From: UBA6522 sp965237785
Lineage (GTDB): Bacteria; Pseudomonadota; Gammaproteobacteria; Steroidobacterales; Rariloculaceae
Assembly (NCBI GenBank): GCA_965237785.1
Contig: OZ250159.1
Span: 1,984,001-2,048,000, forward strand
Length of the DNA stretch: 64,000 nt
Direction: 5' to 3'
Shown here piece after piece: positions 44,593-54,800 of the stretch. Position 1 is the first letter of the stretch, and every line of letters begins with the position of its first letter. The notes beneath the pieces were generated by a model that worked only from the letters and a program-made list of their open reading frames with translations, searched no databases and was not told the origin of the DNA. The translations under genes and the position numbers were made by a program.

Positions 44593-45285
44593 TCAGCTCA
44601 GCTCGTGTAGTACCCCGTCGCGCAACTCGAGTCTGCGGTCCATGCGAGCGGCGAGATCCGGATCATGGGTCACAACCACCAGGCTCGTGCCCAGTTCCGC
44701 GTTGAGTTCCAGCATGAGTTCAAAGACACGCGTTCCGGTTGGGCGATCCAGGTTACCGGTGGGCTCGTCGGCCAACACTACGGCGGGGCGGGTGACCAGG
44801 GCTCGGGCGACCGCGGTGCGTTGCCGTTCGCCGCCGGAAAGCTGTCCCGGACGGTGGTCCAGCCGGTCCTGTAGCCCCACCCGGGCCAGCAGTTCCTCGG
44901 CGCGGGCCGCTGCCTGGCGCGGCTCATCGCCCCGCACCAGCAGCGGCATGGCCACATTTTCCAGCGCGCTGAATTCAGGCAGGAGATGGTGGAATTGATA
45001 AACGAATCCCAGCGTCCGGTTGCGCAGCAAACCCTTGCGGTTGTTGCCCAGTCGGGTCATCGACTCGCCGCAGACGCTGACCTCCCCCGCCGTGGCCTGG
45101 TCCAGTCCGCCCAGCAGTTGCAGCAGGGTACTCTTGCCGGAACCCGAGGCGCCGACGATGGCGAGCCGATCCCCCGGGTCTACCCGGAGATCGACACCCC
45201 GTAGAATCTCGAGCTTCCGGCCCGCTTCGCTGAAGGTCTTGACCAATCGTTCAACGACGAGAACCGGCTCAACGCGCAGTTTCAT
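44593..45285 (-). CDS. lolD: Lipoprotein-releasing ABC transporter ATP-binding protein LolD
   Basis: ATPase of the LolCDE complex that extracts outer-membrane lipoproteins from the inner membrane and passes them to LolA. 230 residues, Walker A GASGSGKST, the MacB/LolD-type FVYQFHHLLPEFSALENVAMP, signature LSGGERQRTAVARAL and Walker B VVLADEPTGNLD. Its start overlaps the permease stop by four bases (45282-45285). Confidence 0.95.
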   Translation of the reverse strand: MKLRVEPVLVVERLVKTFSEAGRKLEILRGVDLRVDPGDRLAIVGASGSGKSTLLQLLGGLDQATAGEVSVCGESMTRLGNNRKGLLRNRTLGFVYQFHHLLPEFSALENVAMPLLVRGDEPRQAAARAEELLARVGLQDRLDHRPGQLSGGERQRTAVARALVTRPAVVLADEPTGNLDRPTGTRVFELMLELNAELGTSLVVVTHDPDLAARMDRRLELRDGVLHELS

Positions 45286-46529
45286 TCATAGCGCAGGGCC
45301 TCCACGGGGGGTTGCCGGGATGCGCTGACAGCCGGATAGATTGTCGCCGATACGGCAAGAAAAATACCCAGCAAGGCGATCTGGATCACCTCTCCGGCAC
45401 GGATGTCCGTGGGCAGATCGCTGATGAAGTAAACCTCGCCGGACAAAAGATCGATACCGAGGGCGGACTCGACAAGGGACACGGCATTGCCGAGTTGGCT
45501 GGCGATAGCCACGCCCAGCAAAACCCCGAGCACGGTGCCGATGACGCCGATCATCGTTCCCTGGGTCGCGAACAGCGCCGTAATGCTCCTCGAGGACGCA
45601 CCGAAGCTTTGCAGGATGGCCATGTCGCCGCGCTTGTCGCGCACCACCATGACCAGCGTGGAGAGAATATTGAATACCGCCACGGCGATGACCAGGGAGA
45701 GAATAACGAACATGATCGACTTGGTGAGCTGGATCGAGCGGAAGAAATTCACGTGCTGGCGGCTCCAGTCACTGACATAGAATCCGCCGCCCAGCGCCCG
45801 GGCAAGCTCGGCCGAAACCGGGCCGGCGTCGAATATGTCCGCCACGGCGAGCCGAAGTCCGGTCGCTTCACCGCCGGTGCGGAACAATCGGGCCGCATCC
45901 TCCAGATGCACGTAGATCAACCCGCGATCGTATTCGAACATGCCGGCCTCAAACGTTCCGGCGATATGCAGTCTTCGCATGCGCGGCGCCAGACCGGCGG
46001 GGGTAACCGTACCGTCGGCCAGGATGAGCACCACCGAATCGCCCACGCCAACACCCAACTGAGCAGCCAATGCGGTACCGATGAGCGTACGGTACGTCCC
46101 CGGCTCGAGCGATTCCAGGCTGCCCTGCCCGAGCAGTTCGGCGATCACCGACACATCGGTCTCAAGCGCCGGGTCGATACCGCGAACTTGCACCCCCGCC
46201 AGTGTTTCGTCGGCCATCAACAGCCCTTGTCCGTCCACGTAGGGCGCCACGCCCACGACATCCGGACTGGCGAGAACGAATTCGCGCATGGCCCGCCAAT
46301 CCTCCAATGGCGCGTCGACGCCGCTGATCGTTGCATGTGACACAATGTTCAGAATCCTCTGCCGCAGTTCGTACTCGAAGCCGTTCATTACCGAGAGCAC
46401 GACAATTAATACCGCAACGGCCAAACCGATGCCTACCATCGAAACCAGCGAAATGAACGAAATAAAGCCGCTGCGTCCGCGAACCCGCAGGTAACGCAGC
46501 GCCATGGAAATCTCGTAGGGTTGTTTCAC
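45282..46529 (-). CDS. lolE: Lipoprotein-releasing ABC transporter permease (LolC/LolE family), second copy
   Basis: A 415-residue permease with one N-terminal membrane helix (GFISFISLVSMVGIGLAVAVLIVVLSVMNGF region), a large periplasmic domain and three C-terminal helices. Both permease genes are the same length and share family motifs, so assignment as LolE rather than LolC is from position only. It overlaps the gene on each side by four bases. The order permease-permease-ATPase differs from E. coli lolC-lolD-lolE. Confidence 0.9.
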   Translation of the reverse strand: MKQPYEISMALRYLRVRGRSGFISFISLVSMVGIGLAVAVLIVVLSVMNGFEYELRQRILNIVSHATISGVDAPLEDWRAMREFVLASPDVVGVAPYVDGQGLLMADETLAGVQVRGIDPALETDVSVIAELLGQGSLESLEPGTYRTLIGTALAAQLGVGVGDSVVLILADGTVTPAGLAPRMRRLHIAGTFEAGMFEYDRGLIYVHLEDAARLFRTGGEATGLRLAVADIFDAGPVSAELARALGGGFYVSDWSRQHVNFFRSIQLTKSIMFVILSLVIAVAVFNILSTLVMVVRDKRGDMAILQSFGASSRSITALFATQGTMIGVIGTVLGVLLGVAIASQLGNAVSLVESALGIDLLSGEVYFISDLPTDIRAGEVIQIALLGIFLAVSATIYPAVSASRQPPVEALRYE

Positions 46530-47773
46530 GGCCGTTCGTACCTCAGGGCCTCGGCAGGCTCTACCGCGGCCGCGCGGCGTGCCGGGTAGATCGTGGCAAC
46601 GACGGCAACCAGCAAGGCAAGCACCGAGACGAGTATGAGGTCCGCCGTATGTATTTCAGACGGAATTTCAGTGACGTAGTAGACGTCACCGGGCATGATG
46701 CGAAAATTGAAGGTCAGCTCCAACCACGGGACGATGGTTTCCACGTTTGCGGCCAGAACGATCCCGAGAACCACCCCGATGACGGTGCCCGCAACGCCGA
46801 GAACCGTTCCCTGGATGATGAAGATCCGGGCGACCCGCCCCGCGGCCAGACCACAGGTACGCAGAATCGCAATATCCTTGTGTCGATCGGTCACGGTCAT
46901 CGTGAGCGAAGCCACGACGTTGAATGCCGCCACGGCCACGATCAGCATCAACAGCACGGTCATCATGGTTTTTTCAATGCTGATGGCCCGAAAGTAGCTG
47001 CGGTTCTCGATCGTCCAATCCGAGTAGATCAGGTCAGGCTCATCCGTTTGCAGGGCCGCGCGTAGCCGTGGGGCTGTCAGCGGGTCCTGGAGGCGGATAC
47101 CCAGGCTCTGCGCGCGCCCTTCAAGCCCTCTCAGGCGGCTCGCATCATCCAGATGAACCAATGCCAGACCGACATCGTGCTCGCGGATTCCCGCCTGAAA
47201 CAGCCCGCTGACGAGAAAACCGGTCAACCGCGGCGTCAGGCGGCCGTCCTGTACGCTGGGCGCCAGGAACGTGACCCGATCGCCGATTCCGACCCCCAGG
47301 GTGGCGGCCAGGAACCGGCCGAGAACGATGCGCTGGGCGCCGGGCTGGAGATCGCCGAGGCTCCCTACCGTGAGCAGGCCTTCCAGTTCCGACATCGAAG
47401 CCTCCTCGGCAGGCAGGATGCCGCGCACGACAGCCGGACTGAGGTTCGAGTGCGCCGACCCCAACATACCTTCAACCGCCGCGAAAGGCGCTACACCTGT
47501 AACACCTGGCTGCGCTTGCACGCGTGCTGCCAGCTCCGCCCAATCGGCGATACCGTCCACGGGCCGGGAAAGGCTGGCATGAGCGCTCATGCTGAGCAGC
47601 CGCATTCTCAACTCGGTCTCGAAGCCGTTCATCACCGAAAGAATGACAATCAGCGCGGCAACACCGAGACCGATGCCCGACAGCGAGGCGAGACTGATGA
47701 ACGAGACGAAGCCTCGGCTCGCTCGTGCCCGAACGTAACGCAGCCCGATGAAGCATTCCAGGGGTCGAAACAT
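46526..47773 (-). CDS. lolC: Lipoprotein-releasing ABC transporter permease (LolC/LolE family), first copy
   Basis: First gene of the LolCDE operon; 415 residues with the same architecture as the next gene: FIGLRYVRARASRGFVSFIS N-terminus, periplasmic domain, and C-terminal helices around VAAFNVVASLTMTVTDRHKDIAILRT. The LolC-specific hook that contacts LolA lies in the periplasmic domain of the family but I cannot place it with certainty. ATGA overlap with the following permease at 46526-46529. A 93 bp gap separates it from sfsA, transcribed the same way. Confidence 0.9.
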   Translation of the reverse strand: MFRPLECFIGLRYVRARASRGFVSFISLASLSGIGLGVAALIVILSVMNGFETELRMRLLSMSAHASLSRPVDGIADWAELAARVQAQPGVTGVAPFAAVEGMLGSAHSNLSPAVVRGILPAEEASMSELEGLLTVGSLGDLQPGAQRIVLGRFLAATLGVGIGDRVTFLAPSVQDGRLTPRLTGFLVSGLFQAGIREHDVGLALVHLDDASRLRGLEGRAQSLGIRLQDPLTAPRLRAALQTDEPDLIYSDWTIENRSYFRAISIEKTMMTVLLMLIVAVAAFNVVASLTMTVTDRHKDIAILRTCGLAAGRVARIFIIQGTVLGVAGTVIGVVLGIVLAANVETIVPWLELTFNFRIMPGDVYYVTEIPSEIHTADLILVSVLALLVAVVATIYPARRAAAVEPAEALRYERP

Positions 47774-47866
47774 CGGCCAGCATTAAAGCACAGTGGACGC
47801 CGGTCGCCCGAATATTTCATCTTGCGTGGCGGTGGACGCCGGAGAACGGGTTGACCGCCCGGCGCG

Positions 47867-48598
47867 CTATCCGGTTGATTCGGGCGTACCCAGATCCACG
47901 CGAATGCGCCGCTCCAGACGCACGCTGCCCGGGCTAACGTCGGCCTTGAGCGCATAAACCTCCACTCCCGCAGCCGCGGCTCGGCGCAACGCCTGCCCGT
48001 AGGCGGGGTCGATCCGATCCGCGGGCCGGATACAGTTCACATCCGCGCGCTGGACGCAGAAGCACATGGCGCCACGCCAGCCCTTCTCGACGAGATGCGC
48101 GAGATCGTCGACGTGCCGGGCGGCCCTGGTACTCACCGCATCCGGGAAAAACGCCGTGTCGCCGTCAACCGACGCCGTCACATTCTTGACCTCCAGATAG
48201 CAGTCAGGTTCCCGCGGATGGTCACTGAGCAGAAAATCGATCCGCGAGCGGGACTCCGGCAACGTCACCTCGCGCCGCACGTGCCGGTAGCCTGCCAACT
48301 CGGGGATGAGACCGCGGTTCAGCGCCTCGGCCACCAAGGCGTTGCTGCGGCCCGTGTTGATGCCCACCAGCACCTCGGACGGTACTTCCACCAACTCCCA
48401 CCCGAGGCGATATTTGCGGGCCGGATTGCTCGCGGGGAGCAACCATACCGTGGCGCCCGGCGTCCGACAGCCCAGCATGGATCCGGTATTTGGACAGTGG
48501 ACGGTGGTCTGGTTGCCGTCCGCCAGGACTACGTCCGCGAGAAAGCGCTTGTAGCGACGAATCAGGGTGCCGCGCACCAGCGGTGTTTCAAAGCGCAT
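47867..48598 (-). CDS. sfsA: DNA/RNA nuclease SfsA (sugar fermentation stimulation protein)
   Basis: 243 residues with an N-terminal OB-like nucleic-acid-binding part (GTLIRRYKRFLADVVLADG, HCPNTGSMLGC) and a PD-(D/E)XK-type nuclease fold whose active-site residues lie in SRIDFLLSD and CYLEVKNVTAS. Family members were first described as sugar fermentation regulators and later as nucleases. Stands alone; divergent from the NHL gene at 48886, with 287 bp between them carrying no supported gene. Confidence 0.94.
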   Translation of the reverse strand: MRFETPLVRGTLIRRYKRFLADVVLADGNQTTVHCPNTGSMLGCRTPGATVWLLPASNPARKYRLGWELVEVPSEVLVGINTGRSNALVAEALNRGLIPELAGYRHVRREVTLPESRSRIDFLLSDHPREPDCYLEVKNVTASVDGDTAFFPDAVSTRAARHVDDLAHLVEKGWRGAMCFCVQRADVNCIRPADRIDPAYGQALRRAAAAGVEVYALKADVSPGSVRLERRIRVDLGTPESTG

Positions 48599-48885
48599 CC
48601 GTCTAAATCGTCGACCGGGCTATCCGGCGAGGAGTCCCGCCACAAGTTCATTGTTCGGTGCCTGATTGGCACATTTCTCCCTTTCCGGCGCGAACGCTCG
48701 GCTCACGCCGACGCCCGTGCGGGCGCCATCGCGGGCAAACGGCTGGCGCAAGAGATGGTCGCGCCGGATGGCGGCCAATCCTAACATATGTCCGGAATCC
48801 CGATGCCCGAATTCGGCTAAACTTCGGTACCGATACGGGCCCGAAGATCGCACCGGCAATCGCGGCAACGGCAGGAGACGTAAGT

Positions 48886-50163
48886 ATGACCAAATCACAT
48901 CCGACAATGGGGACGTTGCTCACCGGGCTGGCCGGTGTCGCCCTGACATTCCTGACGATGAGCAGTGCAGTCCAGGCGCAGGACTCGCCGACCTACCATC
49001 TGGATCCAGTCTGGCCGAAACCACTTCCCAACAACTGGAAATTTGGCGGAATCACCGGGCTTGCCGTAGACCGGAACCACAATGTCTGGGTGCTGAACCG
49101 GCCCAACGATTTGGCGGATATGGAACTTCTTGCCGAGCTGACGCCGCCGGTATCGCAGTGCTGCGTACGCCCACCGACGATGATCCAGATCGACAGGGCG
49201 GGCAACGTCATCGGATCGTTCGATCCGCCCCAGGGGCACGGCATGGATGTCGACGACGACGGGTTCGTGTACGTCGGGCAGGATACGGTACGCAAGTACG
49301 ACCCGCGGACCGGCGAGCTTGTGGGCGAGGTGGCGCGAACGCCCGAGCGCGAAACAGGCCGCGTCGGACTGCCTCCCGCCGTCGAGCGCATCCCGGGCAA
49401 GGGAACGCTGGAGCATGCCGATGTATACATGCCGTCTTCTTCTCCGGACCCGGAGACGGTCGCCGCCCGAGCCGCCGCGGCAGCCATATTCCGCGAAAAG
49501 TATCCTCCCGGAACGCCGTTGGTCGTCGGCGGGATCGAGGAGATCCGGATTGTAGAGTCCGACAACGAGATGTACGTCGCCGACAATTACCTCGGCGGAC
49601 GGGTGCTGGTATTCGATCTGGACAGCTTCGAGTTCGTACGAGGATGGGGCGCCTATGGCAAACCGCTTGCCGAAATCAGCGTCGACAATGCCGATCACGC
49701 CTATACGCCCAATGGACCGATGGCAAGGGACTTTGTAGGACACCTGACGCTGAACATATCCAACGACGGGATGGTCTACGCCGCGGACCGCCGTGGCAAC
49801 CGAATTCAGGTCTTTACCACGGAAGGTGAGTTCCTGCGGGAATTCGTGCTGGCGCCGGGCACGGGCGGCGGCGGCTCGACAGGGGGCGTGGCGTTCTCGC
49901 CGGACCCCGAGCAACGGTTCCTCTATGTCTCGGACCGCATGAACAACAAGATCTGGTTCCTGAATCGAGACGACGGCCAGGTCGTGGGCGAACTGGGCAG
50001 CATGGGCGAGGCCGGCGGCCAATTCCTGGGATTGCACATGATCGCCGTGGATTCGACGGGCCATATCTACACCGGCGAGGTAGACTCCTTCCGGGTACAG
50101 CGGTTCGCGCCGGCCGATAGCCCCAGAGGCCAATTGCTGCAGCAACTGGCCGATATGCCGTAA
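48886..50163 (+). CDS. Secreted NHL-repeat beta-propeller protein
   Basis: 425 residues with a signal peptide ending at SSAVQAQD. Repeating ITGLAVDRNHNVWVLNR, GHGMDVDDDGFVYVGQDTVRKYD, SNDGMVYAADRRGNRIQVF and GLHMIAVDSTGHIYTGEVDSFRVQRF units define a six-bladed NHL propeller; the family is often labelled peptidyl-alpha-hydroxyglycine amidating lyase-like, but I see no proof of that activity. ATG 48886 has AGGAGA nine bases upstream. A CC pair (SQCCVRPP) lies in an early blade. It is followed 46 bp later by a fused DUF6152 gene, suggesting a common operon. Confidence 0.8.
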   Translation: MTKSHPTMGTLLTGLAGVALTFLTMSSAVQAQDSPTYHLDPVWPKPLPNNWKFGGITGLAVDRNHNVWVLNRPNDLADMELLAELTPPVSQCCVRPPTMIQIDRAGNVIGSFDPPQGHGMDVDDDGFVYVGQDTVRKYDPRTGELVGEVARTPERETGRVGLPPAVERIPGKGTLEHADVYMPSSSPDPETVAARAAAAAIFREKYPPGTPLVVGGIEEIRIVESDNEMYVADNYLGGRVLVFDLDSFEFVRGWGAYGKPLAEISVDNADHAYTPNGPMARDFVGHLTLNISNDGMVYAADRRGNRIQVFTTEGEFLREFVLAPGTGGGGSTGGVAFSPDPEQRFLYVSDRMNNKIWFLNRDDGQVVGELGSMGEAGGQFLGLHMIAVDSTGHIYTGEVDSFRVQRFAPADSPRGQLLQQLADMP

Positions 50164-50209
50164 ATTTCAGTATCGGACCGATCAACCTGTCTGTCGGGGA
50201 GTTTTAAGC

Positions 50210-51232
50210 ATGAAGACAATGAGTTTGACGGTTGCTCTGCTGGTTCTTTCGGCCGTCGCGCACGCGCACCACAGCACGCTGGGCTTCTACGACCCCGATG
50301 AGATCATTGAAATCGAGGGCGTCGTAAAGTCGGTCTCCATGAGAAATCCCCATGTTCACTTCGTGGTGGAGGTCTCCGGCGCATCGGGCGAGACCGTTGA
50401 ATGGGCCGTGGAAACCTCAGCGCTGAGCGGGTTGCGTACCCGCGGATTGGATCGGGATTTCGTGGGTCCCGGGGACCGAATCCGCATCGCCGGCGAGGCG
50501 TCCCGGGGCGATCAACCTTCAATTTGGGCGAAAAACCTGTTGCTCGAGGATGGCTCGGAGGTCTTGATGGCCCTGCGTACCGCGCCGTACTTCACCGCGG
50601 AGCGAACGGGTTTTCTCGAATCGGTGTACAGCGAAGCCGTCGAGCAGGAGGCGCGCCAATCGGCGGAGGGAATCTTTCGCGTCTGGAGCACGGTGCTCGA
50701 AGACCCTTCCCGGAGGTTGATGTTCGACGGAAACTATCCGCTGACGGAGTCCGCCGAAGCGATCAGGGCGAATTTCGATCCCGTCGCCGACACGCTGCTG
50801 GCGTGCTGGAAAAAGGGCATGCCGAACCTGATGATCAGTCCCCTTCCAATGGAGTTCGTGCGACGCGGGGACGCTATCCTCATGCGCTTCGAAGAGGACG
50901 ACGCCGAACGCCTGATCCGCATGTCCGGGGACGCCGATGCCCTTGCAACGCATAGCCTGCTGGGCCATTCCACGGGCCGTTGGGAGGGGGGCATACTGGT
51001 GGTCGAGACCGTCAATATCGATGCCCCGAAATTTGACGGGCGGGGGACGCCGCAGAGCAGAGAAATCGAGACAATTGAGCGATTTTCCTTGAATGACGCT
51101 CAGGACCGGCTGGAATATCGGTTTACGGTTACCGATCCGGTTACCTTTACCCGCCCGGTGGAGGGGACGCGCTATTGGATCTGGAGGCCGGAGATCACCG
51201 TCCAGCCCTGGGATTGCGAAGAGCGGCAATGA
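50210..51232 (+). CDS. Secreted two-domain protein: DUF6152 fused to partner domain
   Basis: 340 residues. Signal peptide (LTVALLVLSAVAHA), then the mature chain would start H20-H21-S22. DUF6152 domain to about residue 120, with the conserved N46-P47-H48. The second domain (about 150-340) contains NYPLTESAEAIRANFDPVAD, CWKKGMPNLM, PMEFVRRGDAILMRFEE, LLGHSTGRWEGGILVVETV and the final WDCEERQ. The same two domains are encoded by two genes at 22354-23483, and fused again at 55860-56870. Function not known; periplasmic metal binding is my inference from the histidines. Lies between the NHL propeller and an FKBP lipoprotein gene. Confidence 0.78.
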   Translation: MKTMSLTVALLVLSAVAHAHHSTLGFYDPDEIIEIEGVVKSVSMRNPHVHFVVEVSGASGETVEWAVETSALSGLRTRGLDRDFVGPGDRIRIAGEASRGDQPSIWAKNLLLEDGSEVLMALRTAPYFTAERTGFLESVYSEAVEQEARQSAEGIFRVWSTVLEDPSRRLMFDGNYPLTESAEAIRANFDPVADTLLACWKKGMPNLMISPLPMEFVRRGDAILMRFEEDDAERLIRMSGDADALATHSLLGHSTGRWEGGILVVETVNIDAPKFDGRGTPQSREIETIERFSLNDAQDRLEYRFTVTDPVTFTRPVEGTRYWIWRPEITVQPWDCEERQ

Positions 51233-51301
51233 GCGGACCATCACGCCTTGCGACTGCCGGTCGCGGGCGAGGACCAGGGGATTCAAAACAGTAAGGAATC
51301 T

Positions 51302-51763
51302 ATGAGCATGAGGCACAGTGATCTAAACGTTATCAAACTGCTTTGGCTGGCGGCGGCGTCACTCGGCGTCGGCGCCTGCGGCGGTGGCATGGAGGGCCCG
51401 GAGATGACCGCGACGGATTCAGGATTGATGATTACGACCACCCAGACCGGCTCGGGCGCCGCCGCGGCGGCGGGCAACGCAGTAAGCGTACACTACACGG
51501 GTTGGCTCTACGAACCCGAGAGCGAGGGTGGGCGTGGCTCGAAATTCGACAGTTCGGTGGATCGCGGTCAGCCGTTCGGGTTTGCTCTGGGCGCCGGCCG
51601 CGTGATCGCGGGCTGGGACGAGGGCGTCGCCGGAATGCTGATCGGCGAAAAGCGCGAACTGATCATCCCGCCTGACCTGGCCTATGGTAGCCGCGGCGCC
51701 GGCGGGGTCATACCGCCGGACGCAACGTTGCTGTTCGAAGTCGAGCTACTCGCTGTCGAATAA
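51302..51763 (+). CDS. FKBP-type peptidyl-prolyl isomerase, lipoprotein
   Basis: 153 residues from ATG 51302, with AAGGAA about eight bases upstream. A lipoprotein signal (LWLAAASLGVGAC, Cys26 lipidated) precedes a single FKBP domain: VSVHYTGWLYE, GSKFDSSVDRGQPFGFALGAGRVIAGWDEGVAGM, GEKRELIIPPDLAYGSRG and IPPDATLLFEVELLAV. These contain the aromatic and Asp residues of an active isomerase. Likely envelope folding catalyst, downstream of the secreted NHL and DUF6152 proteins. Confidence 0.93.
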   Translation: MSMRHSDLNVIKLLWLAAASLGVGACGGGMEGPEMTATDSGLMITTTQTGSGAAAAAGNAVSVHYTGWLYEPESEGGRGSKFDSSVDRGQPFGFALGAGRVIAGWDEGVAGMLIGEKRELIIPPDLAYGSRGAGGVIPPDATLLFEVELLAVE

Positions 51764-51811
51764 CGCGAGCCGAAGCCTGACATCCTTCAATTCCGGCGGC
51801 CGCAGCAGGAT

Positions 51812-54800
51812 ATGGGTGAGATATCCGGGGTTACCGGGGCGGGGACCGTTCTCGTGAGCGCGGTTCTTCCGGCGTTGAGATTGCCCGTATGCTCGCCGGG
51901 AACCGCGGAGTCCGTACGCTGGGGGCAGCTCTATGGGTCGGCCCGGAGCCTGGCGGTAAGCCAGGCCATCCGGCAGCATCCCGGTTCGGTATGCGTCGTC
52001 ACCGGATCCGCCCTGGCCGCCGACACGCTGGAGCGTGAACTCGGGTTTTTTGCGCCGGAACAGCGGCCGCGGCGCTTCTGCGACTATGAAACCCTTCCCT
52101 ACGATGCGTATTCTCCGCCCCAGGAACTGCTGGCCGAACGATTGTCCGCCCTGTACCGCCTGACCACGGGCAGCCGCGAAATCCTGATCGTCAATGCCCA
52201 GGCCTTGCTGACGCGACTGCCCCCATCGGACTTCGTCACCAGCCGTTCGGTGATCCTCAAGGTCGGAGACCGGCTCGACGCCCAAGCGTTGCGAGAGCGA
52301 CTCGTGAACCAGGGCTACCTGCGTGTCGAACAGGTTCTCGACCCCGGCGATTTTGCTGTCAGGGGTTCGCTAATCGACGTCTACCCAACCGGCTCGGAAT
52401 ACCCGGTTCGCATCGATCTCTTCGACGATGAAATCGAAAACCTGCGAATCTTCGATGCCCACACCCAGCTCAGCACCGACCAGGTTCGGGACATCCGCAT
52501 TTTGCCGGCCAAGGAATTTCCATTCGATGCCGAGGCCATCCAGGGTTTTCGCAAGCGCTTCAGGGATCGCGTACCCGGCGAACCGGCGCGAGCTTCCATC
52601 TACCGGGACATCTCCGATGCGCAGTTGCCCGCAGGGATCGAGTACTACCTGCCACTGTTCTTTGACGCCACGGTGTCGTTGCTGGACTACCTGCCGGAAG
52701 ATACCCTGGTAGTGCTGGTAGACGATGCGATTGAGGGATTGCAGTCGGGATGGGCACTCATCCGGGAGCGTGAGGAACAACTCCGCGGCGACCCCGAACG
52801 GCCCATCCTCGACGCCGACGTCGCCTTCTGGCGGCCACACGATATTCAAACCCGGATCGGGCGCTTCCCGCAACTGGAACTGGCCAGCCGCGAACTCCAG
52901 GGGGACGCCAGTGACGGCGACTACAACGCCGGGACCCGGCATCCCCTCGATCCGGCCAAGGCACAAGACCCGGATCCGATCTCGCGGTGGTTGAGTCCGG
53001 ATGCCGGCTTCAAGACGCTGATCGCAACCTCCTCCACCGGCCGCCGCGAGGTCGTTAGGGACCTTCTCGGCGGCCGCGGCCTGAAGCCCTCGCCGATCGG
53101 GAATTGGCAGGAATTTCTCGACACGCAGGCGGCACTTTCGCTCGGCGTGGGCGACCTGGACTCGGGCCTGGTCCTTCCGAACCGGTCCATCCGCGTGGTC
53201 ACGGCCGAGCAGCTTGGACTCGACCGTCCCCGGCAGCGCAGCCGGCGGCGGCGGCCGGCACGCGATCCGGAAGCCATCGTGCGGGAATTGACCGATCTGC
53301 GGGTCGGCGCCCCGGTGGTACACGAAGAATATGGCATCGGCCGTTACCGGGGCCTCAAGAACCTGGAAGTGGATGGCGTTATAACCGAGTTTCTGCTGCT
53401 GGAGTACACGGACTCCGATAAGCTCTACGTGCCCGTGCACAGTTTGCACCTGATCAGCCGGTACACCGGTGCCGCGGCCGAACAGGCGCCCTTGCACCGG
53501 CTCGGTTCCGATCAATGGCTCAAGGCCAGGCGCAAGGCGGCGCAACAGGCGCGGGATACGGCCGTGGAGTTGCTGGAGCTCTACGCTCGGCGCGCCGCCC
53601 GCAAGGGCATCGCGATGACGCTGACCGATGACATGTACCAGCGCTTTACGCTGGAATTTCCGTTCCGGGAGACCGACGACCAACTCAAGGCCATTGATGA
53701 CGTCCTGCAGGATCTCCTGACCGACAAACCCATGGACCGGGTCATTTGCGGCGATGTGGGCTTCGGCAAGACCGAGGTTGCCCTGCGCGCGGCTTTCGTT
53801 GCGGTTCAGGCCGGCTACCAGGTCGCGCTACTGGCGCCCACCACCCTGCTCGCCACACAACACAACCGAACCTTTGCCGACCGCTTTGGCTCCTGGCCGG
53901 TTCGCGTCGAGTTGCTGTCTCGTTTCAGGAGCGCCCGGGACGTCCGGGACGTAACCGGGGGCATGTCCGAAGGTACCGTGGATATCGTCGTCGGCACCCA
54001 CAGACTCCTTTCCGGCGATATTGAATTCAAGCGCCTGGGGCTCGTAATCGTGGACGAAGAACACCGCTTCGGCGTGCGCCAGAAGGAACGACTCAAGCGC
54101 CTGCGCGCCGAGGTCGACCTGCTCACACTGACCGCAACCCCCATTCCGAGGACGCTGAACATGGCCCTGGGCGGACTGCGTGACCTGTCGCTCATCGCCA
54201 CTCCGCCCGACGCCAGGCTCTCGGTGAAGACTTTCGTGGGCCAATGGAACCGCCAGTCCATTCGCGAGGCCGTACTGCGCGAACTGCGCCGCGGCGGTCA
54301 AGTCTATTTCGTCCACAACCAGGTCAAGAATATCGAAGCGATGGCAGCCGACCTGGAAAGACTGGTGCCGGAAGCCGCGATCAGGGTCGCCCATGGGCAA
54401 ATGCCGGAGCGCACGCTCGAACAGGTCATGCTCGACTTCTACCACCGCCGGTTCAACGTATTGGTCTGCAGCACGATCATTGAGAGCGGGATCGATATCC
54501 CCACGGCCAATACCATCGTCATCAACCGGGCCGATCGGCTCGGGCTGGCGCAGCTTCACCAGTTGCGCGGGCGGGTGGGCCGATCCCATCACCAGGCCTA
54601 TGCCTATCTGATCGCGCCACCCGCCCGCGCGCTGACAGCCGATGCGGCCAAGCGGCTCGAAGCGATCGAGGCGCTGGAGGAACTCGGCTCGGGGTTCACC
54701 CTGGCCACGCACGATCTTGAAATACGCGGCGCCGGCGAGTTGCTGGGAGAAGATCAGAGCGGACAGATTCAGGCGATCGGGTTTGCCCTCTACAACGAAT

